The translations under genes were made by a program, and so were the position numbers. DNA of 64,000 nucleotides from Streptomyces toyocaensis (GTDB lineage Bacteria > Actinomycetota > Actinomycetes > Streptomycetales > Streptomycetaceae), in assembly GCF_000725125.1 (NCBI RefSeq), contig NZ_JFCB01000030.1:24238-88237 (forward strand), in the 5' to 3' direction. The notes under the pieces were generated by a model, which ran no database searches, had not been told where the DNA came from, and was given only the letters and a program-made list of their open reading frames with translations. This document shows, in pieces, positions 45,630-54,113 of the stretch; within the stretch, counting starts at the first letter, position 1, and the number at the start of each line of letters is the position of its first letter.

Positions 45630-45667
45630 CAGCCGCCCCGGCGCCGCACGCGGTGCCGGGGCGGCTG
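45630..45667. terminator. Terminator shared by DUF3117 gene and methyltransferase gene
   Basis: CAGCCGCCCCGGC pairs perfectly with GCCGGGGCGGCTG (45630-45642 with 45655-45667). It is followed by TTTG on the plus strand and preceded by AAAGGG on the minus strand. Confidence 0.85.
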
Positions 45668-45728
45668 TTTGCGTGCGGGAGAGGGGCGCGGCGGGTCTCG
45701 GCCGGTCACCGCCCGACGGCGCGCCGTT

Positions 45729-46361
45729 TCAGCGCTTCACGGCGCAGAGGAGCCCGTCCCCGACCGGCAGCAGCGACGACACCAGATCCTGGCTCTCGCG
45801 CACGGTCCGCACCAGCTCCCGCAGCCGCAGCACCTCCGAGGGCTGCGGACCGGAGTCCACGGTGCGCCCGTTCGCGAACACCCCTTCGAAGGCGACGAGA
45901 CCTCCGGGCCGCAGCAGGCGCAACGATTCAGCGAGGTAGTCCTGGTATTCCTGCCGGTCGCCGTCGCAGAAGACGAGGTCGTAACCGGCGTCCGCGAGGC
46001 GCGGCAGCACGTCCAGCGCGCGGCCCGGGATGAAGCGGGCCCGGTTGCCCGCGAAACCGGCGTCGCGGAACGCCTGACGGGCGGACTGCTGGTGCTCCGG
46101 CTCCTGGTCGACCGTGGTGAGCACCCCGTCCGGCCGCATCCCGTGCAGCAGATGGATGCCGGAGACCCCGCAGCCGGTGCCGATCTCCGCGACCGCCTTG
46201 GCGTCCACGCTGGCGGCCAGCAACCGCAAGGCCGCGCCCGTGCCGGGCGACACCGAGCGCAGCCCTGCGTCACTGGCCCGGTCCCGGGCCCAGTGCAGCG
46301 CCTCGTCCTCGGCGACATAGGCGTCGGCGAACGCCCAGCTCGTCTGCCGGTTGGCGGTAAT
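45729..46361 (-). CDS. O-methyltransferase family 3 with a non-canonical start codon
   Basis: 210 residues if started at ATT 46361. The SAM site is AEIGTGCGVSGIHLLHGM; VDQEPEHQQSARQAFRDAG and YDLVFCDGDRQEYQDYL are family-3 O-methyltransferase motifs. The first canonical in-frame start (GTG 46253) would remove the N-terminal helix (FADAYVAEDEALHWARDRASDAG), which relatives including Rv1220c possess. Upstream of it there is no ATG, GTG or TTG before a stop. GGGAG lies six bases before ATT 46361, directly preceded by GTC, where relatives I recall have GTG-ATT. Thus initiation is at ATT or GTC, or the base is wrong. It is divergent from the sigma factor; the substrate is unknown. Confidence 0.8.
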   Translation of the reverse strand: MTANRQTSWAFADAYVAEDEALHWARDRASDAGLRSVSPGTGAALRLLAASVDAKAVAEIGTGCGVSGIHLLHGMRPDGVLTTVDQEPEHQQSARQAFRDAGFAGNRARFIPGRALDVLPRLADAGYDLVFCDGDRQEYQDYLAESLRLLRPGGLVAFEGVFANGRTVDSGPQPSEVLRLRELVRTVRESQDLVSSLLPVGDGLLCAVKR

Positions 46362-46414
46362 GACCCTCTCCCGTCCCCGTGGTTGCCTGGGCGTGACTGT
46401 ATCCGTTGGCGTCG

Positions 46415-46440
46415 GGAACCCGCAGATGGGACCGGTCGTT
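46415..46440 (+). promoter_or_regulatory. ECF-type promoter GGAAC-N17-CGTT before the sigma factor
   Basis: GGAAC at 46415-46419 and CGTT at 46437-46440 fit the consensus used by many ECF sigma factors on their own genes. A start near 46447 would give a leader of about 140 bases to ATG 46591, or almost none to GTG 46456. It implies autoregulation. Confidence 0.6.
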
Positions 46441-46590
46441 TGAAGGGGTGAGCAAGTGGCGTGCGCCGTGACGGGGGGGCAGGCAGTGGACGAGGACGCC
46501 GAGCAAGTGCTGACGCAGTCGTACGAGCCGTGGCAGCACAGCTCAAATTCTCGTAAAACCGCTTATCCGGAGCTAACGGGCGAGGTGGCT

Positions 46591-47364
46591 ATGGTAGGGG
46601 CTCCACTGGACACCACCAGAGCCGATAGGGGAGGTGCGGCTGCGCCTGTGGATCGCGCAGGAGTGCTGCGGCGCTTCCTCGCGTCGGCGGGCAGGCCGAA
46701 ATCTGTGAACGACACCGCTGCTGACCACCACCGCGCCGGCGACCCGGCCCAGACCGCGACCTTCTCCAGCGACGCGGACGGGCAGGCGTGGACTCCGCCC
46801 ACCTGGGAGGAGATCGTCAGCATGCACAGCGGCCGGGTCTACCGGCTCGCCTACCGCCTCACCGGCAACCAGCACGACGCCGAGGACCTCACGCAGGAGG
46901 TCTTCGTCCGCGTCTTCCGCTCGCTGTCGACGTACACGCCCGGCACCTTCGAGGGCTGGCTGCACCGCATCACCACCAACCTCTTCCTGGACATGGTCCG
47001 CCGCAAGCAGCGGATCCGCTTCGACGCCCTCGGCGACGACGCGGCCGAGCGGCTGGCCAGCAAGGAGCCCACGCCGCAGCAGGTCTTCCACGACGCCCAC
47101 TTCGACGCGGACGTCCAGCAGGCGCTCGACACCCTCGCCCCCGAGTTCCGCGCCGCCGTCGTCCTGTGCGACATCGAAGGGCTGTCCTACGAGGAGATCG
47201 CGGCCACCCTGGGCGTCAAGCTCGGCACCGTCCGTTCCCGGATCCACCGCGGTCGTTCCCAGCTGCGCAAGGCCCTCGCGCACCGTTCGCCCCAGGCGCG
47301 CGCGGACCGCCGCTCCTTCCTGCCGCGTGTCCCCGCTCTGGGAGGAGGGGGCGCGAGCGCGTGA
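46591..47364 (+). CDS. sigE: ECF RNA polymerase sigma factor, SigE-like
   Basis: 257 residues from ATG 46591, which has GAGGTGG upstream; this equals the length I recall for M. tuberculosis SigE. Region 2 is at residues 78-145 (MHSGRVYRLAYRLTGNQHDA, then DLTQEVFVRVFRSL), and region 4 near 175-230 (LDTLAPEFRAAVVLCDIEGL, SYEEIAATLGVKLGTVRSRI). A long N-terminal arm precedes region 2. In-frame GTG 46456 with AAGGGG upstream could give a 302-residue form. The anti-sigma gene overlaps its stop (GTGA). Locus and family suggest control of envelope stress genes, including htrA. The name is by analogy with mycobacteria; it is not the SigE of S. coelicolor literature. Confidence 0.88.
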   Translation: MVGAPLDTTRADRGGAAAPVDRAGVLRRFLASAGRPKSVNDTAADHHRAGDPAQTATFSSDADGQAWTPPTWEEIVSMHSGRVYRLAYRLTGNQHDAEDLTQEVFVRVFRSLSTYTPGTFEGWLHRITTNLFLDMVRRKQRIRFDALGDDAAERLASKEPTPQQVFHDAHFDADVQQALDTLAPEFRAAVVLCDIEGLSYEEIAATLGVKLGTVRSRIHRGRSQLRKALAHRSPQARADRRSFLPRVPALGGGGASA

Positions 47365-48269
47365 GCGGTTCACAGCCGATGGCCTCCGAGGGACACCTCG
47401 CAGAGCAGCACCTGGGAGACCGACTCTCCGCCCTGGTGGACGGGGAGCTCGGTCATGACGCGCGTGAGCGCGTACTGGCGCACGTCGCCACCTGCGCGAA
47501 GTGCAGGGCGGAGGTGGACGCGCAGCGCCGGCTGAAGAACGTCTTCGCGGAGGCGGCCCCGCCGCCGCCGTCCGAGAGTTTCCTGGCCCGCCTGCAGGGG
47601 CTGCCGGCCGGGGGCGGTCTCGGCGACGGCTCACCGCTGGGCGGGGGAGGACTGCCGGGCGGCCCGTCCGGGCGGTTCGGCTCCTCCGGGGTCTTCGCGA
47701 GCAGGCGCGGCGAGCGCTTCGAGTTCGCGTACACACCCGTCCGGCGGCACGGCGCGGCCCCTGCGGCCGCCGTGCACGGCCGGGACTTCGGCATCCACGA
47801 CGTCAGCCGTCACGACACCGACCGGCCGGCCTCACGCGGACTGCGGTTCGCGTTCGTCGCCGCCGGAGCGGTGTCGCTCGCCGCGATCGCCCTGGGCGGA
47901 GTCACCGCGACCGGGCCCGCCGACCCGGAGGTCCGCGGCTCGGCCAAGGGCAGCAATGTCACGCCCGTACGCACCCAGGGCACGGGCCTTGCCACGGCGC
48001 CCGAGTCCCGGCGCCGTGGCGCCGGGCCGCTGCTGGGACAGATGACGGGCCAGAGTACGCGGGGCGACGCCTCCGTCGCGCCGACGGCCGTCTCCGCGCC
48101 GCTGCTGCCCGGCGTTCCCCCGCCCGCCGAGGGGGGTGCCGCGGCGGTGTCCCCGCTGATACGCCCGCTGGAATCCGCCCCGCCGCTCGCCCTCACCGCC
48201 TGGGCCGCGTCCGCCGGACTGAGCGCCCCCGGTCTCGTCACCCCCACGCCCACCGGCACGGCCCGCTGA
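47361..48269 (+). CDS. Zinc-binding anti-sigma factor (ZAS domain), RseA-like
   Basis: 302 residues. The N-terminal ZAS domain carries HVATCAKC (His41, Cys45, Cys48), the zinc motif of redox- or stress-responsive anti-sigma factors. A single membrane helix near residues 161-185 (LRFAFVAAGAVSLAAIALGG) anchors it; the Ser/Pro-rich C-terminus would then lie outside. It should hold the preceding sigma factor at the membrane. GTG 47361 overlaps the sigma stop; ATG 47379 is an alternative. The long Gly/Pro/Ala-rich stretches (GGGLGDGSPLGGGGLPG) are probably flexible. Confidence 0.87.
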   Translation: MSGSQPMASEGHLAEQHLGDRLSALVDGELGHDARERVLAHVATCAKCRAEVDAQRRLKNVFAEAAPPPPSESFLARLQGLPAGGGLGDGSPLGGGGLPGGPSGRFGSSGVFASRRGERFEFAYTPVRRHGAAPAAAVHGRDFGIHDVSRHDTDRPASRGLRFAFVAAGAVSLAAIALGGVTATGPADPEVRGSAKGSNVTPVRTQGTGLATAPESRRRGAGPLLGQMTGQSTRGDASVAPTAVSAPLLPGVPPPAEGGAAAVSPLIRPLESAPPLALTAWAASAGLSAPGLVTPTPTGTAR

Positions 48270-48371
48270 CCCGTTCACTGCGCAAGGGCGCGCGAACCTG
48301 ATTAGATTCCAGGCGGCGCGCCCGGGCAGATGCCGCGGGGCACCGAGCCAGTGTCCAGCCGTGGGGAGAGC

Positions 48372-50807
48372 ATGAACAAGGGGAAGCCGGGCCCACCGGG
48401 GGAGGAGCCGACCGTGCGTCCGGAGGTACCCGACGGGGACTTCGAACTGGCCCGCCCGGCCAGTGCACCCGCCACCACCGGCGAGCACGAGGGCGACTAC
48501 GAACTCGACCGGCCCCGAAACGCCGGGAACATCCCCGGCACGCGGAGCACGCCGCCCACGGTCTCCGGGCCGGAGACACCCGTGGCGCAGGCGCCCGTTG
48601 TTCCCGCCGGACGGACGGGCGAGTCCGCCCCGGCCGCCCCCGCGGAGTTCCGGTCCGCCCCGGCGTCCGGCACCCCAGCCGATCACGCCCCTCCCGCGCC
48701 CGGCACCCCCGTCGCTGCCGCCTTGCCCGGCGCCCCGGCCGATCCCGTGCCTCCGGTGCCGGGTGGTGCGGGCGCCGTCGCGAGCGCGGTGTCCGGCACT
48801 CCCGACGGCGGGTCTCCCGCTGTCCCCTCGACCCCGGCAGGCGGCGCGGCTGTCGATCCCGCGTCCGCTGCTCCGGCTGCTTCTGTCCCGGCGTCCGCCT
48901 CGGCGTCCGGTGACCCGGCTGCCTCCGCCTCGGTGTCCGGTGACCCGGCTGCCTCCGCCTCGGCGTCCGGTGACCCGGCTGCCTCCGGCCCGGCGTCCGG
49001 TCACCCGGCCGTCTCCGCCTCGGCGTCCGGTGACCCGGCTGCCTCCGCCTCGGTGTCCGGTGACCCGGCTGCCTCCGCCTCGGTGTCCGGTGACCCGGCT
49101 GCCTCCGCCCCGGCGTCCGCCGCCTCGGCGTCCGGTCACCCGGCCGTCTCCGCCTCGGCGTCCGGTGACCCGGCCGTCTCCGCCCCGGCGTCCGGTGACG
49201 CGGCGTCCGGTCACCCGGCCGTCTCCGGCCCGGCGTCCGGTGCCCCCGCCGGTTCTGTCCCGGCGTCCGGTGTTCCGGCCGGTGAGGGCGGCGAGGCGCG
49301 GGGGACGGACACCCCCGGGCCTCCGGTGGGCGCCGAGTGCGTCGACGTGCCGGGGGCTGCCGCCCCGGGCGAGGCCCACGGGCCCGGTGGCGGGCAGCCG
49401 CGGCCCCTGCACGACCCCGACCCCTACAGCACCCCGCCCTACGGCGAACCGGGCCCTTGGGCCCCCGCGCCGCCCGTGCAGCACCCGGCGGCCACTCCCG
49501 CCCACGGGATGGCGAGCGTCGCACCTCCCGCCGTCACGGCCGCCGCCCCGCCCCTCCCCGCCCGGACGGCGCACCCCGACGCCACGGACACCCCGCCCGC
49601 CGGCCCCTGGGGGCGCTATGACCCCTGGGCGGCCGCCGCGACGGCCGCCCCGTTGCAGCAGGCCGGGCCCGAGGTGGCGGACGGCAAGGTGCGGCGCGGG
49701 CGCACCCGCCGGGTGCTCGTGACGGGCGCGCTGCTGCTCGCCCTCGTGTCCGGCGGCATCGGCGGGATCGTCGGCGCGTACCTGGAACGCAACGGCGGTG
49801 TGGGGACCGTGGAGCTGCCGCAGGCCGGCAAGGAGACGTCCGGGCCGGACCCGGGCAGCGTCGCCGGAATCGCCGCGCAGGCCCTGCCCAGCGTCGTCAC
49901 CCTGCACGTGAGCGGCGCCGGGAAGGCCGGCACCGGCACGGGCTTCGTGCTCGACGGGCGCGGTCACATCCTCACCAACAACCACGTCGTCGAGCCCGCA
50001 GGCGACGACGGCGAGATCACCGTCACCTTCCACAGCGGTGACACCGCCCAGGCCACCGTCGTCGGCCGGGACAGCGGCTACGACCTCGCCGTCGTGAAGG
50101 TGAAGGGCGTCCGCGGGCTCGCCCCGCTGCCCCTCGGCAACTCCGACAACGTGCGCGTCGGGGACCCCGTCGTCGCCATCGGCGCCCCCTTCGACCTGGC
50201 CGGCACCGTCACCTCCGGCATCATCAGCGCCCGGGAGCGGCCCATCACCGCGGGCGGCGAGAAGGGTGACGGCAGCGACGTCTCGTACGTCGACGCCCTG
50301 CAGACCGACGCGCCGATCAACCCCGGCAACTCCGGCGGCCCCCTGCTCGACGCCAAGGCCCGGGTGATCGGCATCAACTCGGCCATCCGGTCCGCCGACG
50401 GCGGCGCCGACCTGGACGGCGGGCGGGCCGGTTCCATAGGCCTCGGCTTCGCCATCCCGATCAACCAGGGCAAGCGCGTGGCCGAGGAGCTGATCAACAC
50501 CGGGAGCGCGAGCCACCCGGTGATCGGCATCACCCTCGACATGGACTACGGCGGCGACGGCGCCCGCGTCGCCGCCGAGGGAAGCGACGGCGGCCCGCCG
50601 GTCAGCGCCGGTGGCCCCGGCGACCGGGCCGGGATCGAGGCCGGCGACGTCATCACCGAGGTCGACGGCCGACGCGTCCACTCCGGTGAGGAACTGATCG
50701 TCAAGACCCGCGCCCAGCGCCCCGGCGACCGGCTGGAGCTCACCCTGGAGCGGGACGGGAAGGAGCGGACGGTGTCGCTGGTGCTGGGCTCCTCCGACGG
50801 CGGCTGA
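48372..50807 (+). CDS. htrA: HtrA/DegP-type membrane serine protease with an expanded repeat region
   Basis: 811 residues, against roughly 530 for M. tuberculosis HtrA. Residues 1-445 are a disordered cytoplasmic region with 10-residue repeats (about 174-303, consensus SGDPAASASA). One membrane helix follows at about 447-473 (VLVTGALLLALVSGGIGGIVG). The extracytoplasmic trypsin-like domain has His538 (NNHVV), Asp571 (GYDLAVV) and Ser654 (GNSGGPLL). A PDZ domain closes the protein (GDRAGIEAGDVITEVDG). It degrades or refolds misfolded envelope proteins. ATG 48372 has GGGGAGAG. A TTAGATT near 48302 may be its own promoter in the gap after the anti-sigma gene. Confidence 0.93.
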   Translation: MNKGKPGPPGEEPTVRPEVPDGDFELARPASAPATTGEHEGDYELDRPRNAGNIPGTRSTPPTVSGPETPVAQAPVVPAGRTGESAPAAPAEFRSAPASGTPADHAPPAPGTPVAAALPGAPADPVPPVPGGAGAVASAVSGTPDGGSPAVPSTPAGGAAVDPASAAPAASVPASASASGDPAASASVSGDPAASASASGDPAASGPASGHPAVSASASGDPAASASVSGDPAASASVSGDPAASAPASAASASGHPAVSASASGDPAVSAPASGDAASGHPAVSGPASGAPAGSVPASGVPAGEGGEARGTDTPGPPVGAECVDVPGAAAPGEAHGPGGGQPRPLHDPDPYSTPPYGEPGPWAPAPPVQHPAATPAHGMASVAPPAVTAAAPPLPARTAHPDATDTPPAGPWGRYDPWAAAATAAPLQQAGPEVADGKVRRGRTRRVLVTGALLLALVSGGIGGIVGAYLERNGGVGTVELPQAGKETSGPDPGSVAGIAAQALPSVVTLHVSGAGKAGTGTGFVLDGRGHILTNNHVVEPAGDDGEITVTFHSGDTAQATVVGRDSGYDLAVVKVKGVRGLAPLPLGNSDNVRVGDPVVAIGAPFDLAGTVTSGIISARERPITAGGEKGDGSDVSYVDALQTDAPINPGNSGGPLLDAKARVIGINSAIRSADGGADLDGGRAGSIGLGFAIPINQGKRVAEELINTGSASHPVIGITLDMDYGGDGARVAAEGSDGGPPVSAGGPGDRAGIEAGDVITEVDGRRVHSGEELIVKTRAQRPGDRLELTLERDGKERTVSLVLGSSDGG
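48891..49280 (+). repeat. 30-base tandem repeats within htrA
   Basis: Eleven full 30-base units beginning G(C/T)GTCCGGT, plus two half units and ragged ends. Units 5-8 repeat the order of variants seen in 1-4, so a larger block of about 120 bases was probably duplicated. All changes keep frame. Confidence 0.85.
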
Positions 50808-50937
50808 GCGGGACGCGGGCGCCCGGGACGGTACCGGTCGTACGGGACGGCCGGGTACCGTGGAGCCGGCCCGGACCACGGAAGACCACAGGCCGGCACC
50901 GAGGGCCGAGGACCGAAGGCATCGCGAGGAGCTTCAG

Positions 50938-51366
50938 GTGTTCAATGACATAGGACCGCTCGAGCTGGTGACGCTCATCGTCCTCGCCGTGCTCGTCTTC
51001 GGTCCCGACAAGCTCCCCAAGGTCATCCAGGACGTGACCCGCACGATCCGGAAGATCCGGGACTTCTCGGAGAGCGCCAAGCAGGACATCCGGCAGGAGC
51101 TCGGCCCGGAGTTCAAGGACTTCGAGTTCGAGGACCTCAACCCCAAGACGTTCATCCGCAAGCAGATGGACAACGACGACCTGGGGCTGAAGGAGATCCG
51201 CAACGGCTTCGACCTGAAGAAGGAGATGGCCGAGGTCGCGGACGCCGTCCACGGCCGAGACAGCGACTCCGCCACGCCCCCTTCCGGCGGCCGCGTGGAC
51301 ATGACCAAGAAGCCGGAGATCCCGGCGGCCGACAACCGCCCTCCGTTCGACGCGGACGCCACCTGA
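50938..51366 (+). CDS. tatB: Sec-independent translocase subunit TatB
   Basis: 142 residues. It starts with the short TatA/B membrane helix (FNDIGPLELVTLIVLAVLVFGPDKLP, with the conserved Phe-Gly-Pro hinge). A long amphipathic/charged helix follows (VIQDVTRTIRKIRDFSESAKQDI) and then a polar tail. It forms the signal-peptide receptor with TatC for folded, twin-arginine proteins. GTG 50938 has GAGGAG upstream. The htrA-tatB order matches M. tuberculosis Rv1223-Rv1224. A TACCGT box near 50857 may serve as its promoter. Confidence 0.92.
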   Translation: MFNDIGPLELVTLIVLAVLVFGPDKLPKVIQDVTRTIRKIRDFSESAKQDIRQELGPEFKDFEFEDLNPKTFIRKQMDNDDLGLKEIRNGFDLKKEMAEVADAVHGRDSDSATPPSGGRVDMTKKPEIPAADNRPPFDADAT

Positions 51367-51593
51367 GCCGTGGTCGCGGAGGGCTCACGCCCCCCCGTAC
51401 GTGACGCGTTTCATACTCCACCCGGCCTCCGTACGGCCTGATACGGACGTCGGGGCGGCCCATCTGCCGGGCGGTTTCACCGGCCCGTGGCCGCGGTGTG
51501 GTTATGCTGCCGAGTTGTTGTGCGGAACGGACGAGTACGCCCGTAGGGGGGCGGGCCGCCCGGTCCGACGAGAGCGAGGAGGCGTCCGGGCAC

Positions 51594-52271
51594 ATGGAGA
51601 CGACGAGTTCGGCAGTCGCGCAGGCGCCGGCCGCGGAGGACGGACCACACGTCCCCTCCGCCGCCCGGCGTACGGTTGACGGCTACCTGCGTGCGCCCTT
51701 CCCGTGGTACGGCCTGGACGAGGCCTTCACGGGGCCGCGCTGGCTGATGCAGGTCGGACTGGCGGCCGACGGATCCGTCGAGCACGGATCGGTCGGGCAC
51801 GGCGACGAGCCCTCGGTGCGCAGCGAGTACGCGGCCGGGGCCGACCAGGACGCCAAGGAGAAGTTCGCGGTCGTGGTGACCGTGGCCGCCAACCCGGTCC
51901 GCCGCAGCGCCGACGGCACCGGTCTGCTGGAGGCCACCTCGGTCTCCTCCGCCGCCTGGCTCGCCGGTGTGGGGCTGCTGTCCTTCACCTGGCCCGGCCA
52001 GATGGACCACTCCCTGCGCGACGACTGGCTGGAGCAGCAGACGGAGACGGCCTGGGTCCTCGCCGACGACCTGGAGGGCGCGGACTGGTCGACGCTGTCC
52101 CTGCCCGTGGACGGGGTTCCGACGCCGTTCCACTACCGGGAGTCCGAGTTCGGCTGGGTGCTCGCCGGCTCCACGCGGGCGGGCGTGCACGTGGGCGCGT
52201 ACGGCCGCGGCATGAGTGCCTACGGCCTCGGCTTCGCCGTGGTCAAGGACATCGCCGCGTACCGGGACTGA
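51594..52271 (+). CDS. Conserved streptomycete hypothetical protein, 225 residues
   Basis: No signal peptide or membrane helix. It has aromatic, mixed alpha/beta content, with motifs such as VDGYLRAPFPWYGLDEAF, SFTWPGQMDHSLRDDWL and FHYRESEFGWVLAGSTR. I do not recognise the family. ATG 51594 is 12 bases after GAGGAGG; another start further in has no ribosome site. A TATGCT near 51500 with GGTTT upstream may be its promoter. It ends at a strong terminator shared with mrp. The gap 51367-51593 holds nothing else visible. Confidence 0.65.
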   Translation: METTSSAVAQAPAAEDGPHVPSAARRTVDGYLRAPFPWYGLDEAFTGPRWLMQVGLAADGSVEHGSVGHGDEPSVRSEYAAGADQDAKEKFAVVVTVAANPVRRSADGTGLLEATSVSSAAWLAGVGLLSFTWPGQMDHSLRDDWLEQQTETAWVLADDLEGADWSTLSLPVDGVPTPFHYRESEFGWVLAGSTRAGVHVGAYGRGMSAYGLGFAVVKDIAAYRD

Positions 52272-52279
52272 GCGGGTGT

Positions 52280-52317
52280 GCCGAAGGGCGCCGTCCCCGT
52301 GGACGGCGCCCTTCGGC
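52280..52317. terminator. Bidirectional terminator between the 225-residue gene and mrp
   Basis: 17 perfect pairs (52280-52296 with 52301-52317) closed by CCGT. It lies eight bases past one stop and about 10 bases before the other. Confidence 0.85.
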
Positions 52318-52327
52318 GTGCGGACCC

Positions 52328-53461
52328 TCAGAACTTGTTGCGCGGGGTGAGCCCCAGGGACATGCCCGACAGGCCCCGCTGCCGCCCGCCCAGCTTGCCG
52401 GCGATGGAGCGGAGCGCCGAGCCGGCCGGGGAGTCCGGGTCGGACAGCACCACGGGCTTGCCCTCGTCGCCGCCCTCGCGCAGCCGGACGTCGATCGGGA
52501 TGGCGCCGAGCACCGGCACGTTCGCACCGGTGGTGCGGGTCAGGCCCTCGGCGACCGTCTGTCCGCCGCCCGTGCCGAAGACGTCGACCATCTCGCCGCA
52601 GTGCGGGCAGGGCAGCCCGGACATGTTCTCGACCACGCCGACGATCTTCTGGTGCGTCTGCACGGCGATGGAGCCCGCCCGCTCGGCCACCTCGGCCGCC
52701 GCCTGCTGCGGCGTGGTGACGACCAGGATCTCGGCGTTCGGCACGAGCTGGGCCACGGAGATCGCGATGTCGCCCGTGCCGGGCGGCAGGTCGAGGAGCA
52801 GCACGTCCAGGTCGCCCCAGTAGACGTCCGCGAGGAACTGCTGGAGCGCGCGGTGCAGCATCGGGCCGCGCCACACGACCGGCGCGTTGCCCGGGGTGAA
52901 CATGCCGATGGAGATGACCTTCACGCCGTGCGCCGACGGCGGCATGATCATGTTCTCGACCTGGGTGGGACGCCCGTCGGCGCCCAGCATGCGCGGCACC
53001 GAGTGGCCGTAGATGTCGGCGTCCACGACGCCGACCTTCAGGCCGTCGGCCGCCATGGCCGCCGCCAGGTTCACCGTGACCGACGACTTCCCGACGCCGC
53101 CCTTGCCGGACGCCACCGCGTACACCCGGGTGAGGCTGCCCGGCTTGGCGAAGGGCACCTCGCGCTCGGTCTGGCCGCCGCGCAGCGCGTTCGCCAGCTC
53201 CTTGCGCTGCTCGTCACTCATGACGTCCAGCGTCACGTCGACCCGGGTGACCCCCTCGACCCGGGAGACCGCGTCCGTCACGCGCTGCGTGATGGTGTCC
53301 CGCATGGGGCAGCCGGAGACCGTCAGGTACACGGTGACCGCGACCGCCCCGTCCGCGCCGATCTCCACCGATTTGACCATGCCGAGTTCGGTGATGGGCC
53401 GGTTGATCTCGGGGTCGTTCACCGTCGCCAGTGCTTCGCGCACCGCGTCTTCCGTAGCCAT
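52328..53461 (-). CDS. mrp: Mrp/NBP35-family iron-sulfur cluster carrier ATPase
   Basis: 377 residues. The N-terminal DUF59/MIP18 domain (about 1-90, LATVNDPEINRPITELGMV, with Cys in SGCPMRDTI) is fused to a ParA-like ATPase. That ATPase has the P-loop GKGGVGKSS, the DADIYGHSVP switch, DLPPGTGD, and the CPHC pair that holds a bridging cluster in the dimer. It loads Fe-S clusters onto apoproteins. The ATG at 53461 stands seven bases after a TACCAT box, suggesting a leaderless message; the longer frame to 53524 is disregarded. Confidence 0.92.
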   Translation of the reverse strand: MATEDAVREALATVNDPEINRPITELGMVKSVEIGADGAVAVTVYLTVSGCPMRDTITQRVTDAVSRVEGVTRVDVTLDVMSDEQRKELANALRGGQTEREVPFAKPGSLTRVYAVASGKGGVGKSSVTVNLAAAMAADGLKVGVVDADIYGHSVPRMLGADGRPTQVENMIMPPSAHGVKVISIGMFTPGNAPVVWRGPMLHRALQQFLADVYWGDLDVLLLDLPPGTGDIAISVAQLVPNAEILVVTTPQQAAAEVAERAGSIAVQTHQKIVGVVENMSGLPCPHCGEMVDVFGTGGGQTVAEGLTRTTGANVPVLGAIPIDVRLREGGDEGKPVVLSDPDSPAGSALRSIAGKLGGRQRGLSGMSLGLTPRNKF

Positions 53462-53468
53462 AAGGACG

Positions 53469-53474
53469 ATGGTA
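53469..53474 (-). promoter_or_regulatory. -10 box of a leaderless mrp promoter
   Basis: Minus-strand TACCAT is seven bases before the mrp ATG; the spacer CGTCCTT has no ribosome binding character. Confidence 0.45.
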
Positions 53475-53504
53475 CGGCGCCGGGTACACCCGCCGGTAAG
53501 GACG

Positions 53505-54113
53505 TCAGCGGTCGTCTGCGTCACGTCCCGGCGGCCGTTCCGCCCGCATCGCCGGGAATGAGCCGTGCTGGTCCTTGTGCCCGTTCCGGTGCGCGTCCAG
53601 CTCCTTGACCATGTCCTGGAGCTCGGAACGGATCCAGTCCCGGGTGGCGACCTCCCCGAGCCCGATCCGCAGGGCGGCGATCTCCCGCGTCAGGTACTCG
53701 GTGTCCGCGATCGACCGCTCGTTCTGCTTGCGGTCCTGCTCCAGGTTGACCCGGTCGCGGTCGTCCTGCCTGTTCTGCGCGAGGAGGATCAGCGGGGCCG
53801 CGTAGGAGGCCTGGAGGGACAGCATCAGGGTCAGGAAGATGAACGGGTACTCGTCGAAGCGCAGCTCCTTCGGCGCGGACACGTTCCACAGCACCCACAG
53901 GATGATGACGAACGTCATCCAGACGATGAACCGCCCGGTGCCCAGGAACCGCGCGGTGCGCTCCGAGAGCCGTCCGAAGGCCTCCGGGTCCCACTGGGGC
54001 ACGAGCCTGCGCCGCGGAGGCCGAGGCTGGTCCAGCCGGGGCGTGCGCGGCCGGCCGGCGGCCGTGGCGCCCGCCGGAAGCCGCTCGCGCACGCCTTCGC
54101 GCTCAGCCGCCAT
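53505..54113 (-). CDS. DUF1003 membrane protein
   Basis: 202 residues. After a basic N-terminus, two membrane helices (FIVWMTFVIILWVLWNV and FIFLTLMLSLQASYAAPLILL) form the DUF1003 core, including the conserved ASYAAPLILLAQNRQDDRDR. A coiled-coil tail follows (LTREIAALRIGLGEVATRDW). Function is unknown. ATG 54113 lies inside the end of the preceding MgtE-N/CBS gene (11-base overlap), so the two are coupled; the 54161 start would add nothing conserved. M. tuberculosis keeps a similar pair before mrp. Confidence 0.82.
   Translation of the reverse strand: MAAEREGVRERLPAGATAAGRPRTPRLDQPRPPRRRLVPQWDPEAFGRLSERTARFLGTGRFIVWMTFVIILWVLWNVSAPKELRFDEYPFIFLTLMLSLQASYAAPLILLAQNRQDDRDRVNLEQDRKQNERSIADTEYLTREIAALRIGLGEVATRDWIRSELQDMVKELDAHRNGHKDQHGSFPAMRAERPPGRDADDR

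Noticed and set aside
48891..49280. CRISPR-like array
   Set aside because: Units are directly tandem without unique spacers and encode an in-frame peptide repeat.
47832..50879. 1015-residue minus-strand open frame over htrA
   Set aside because: Shadow frame created by htrA repeats and GC-rich codons; no start signal or family motif.
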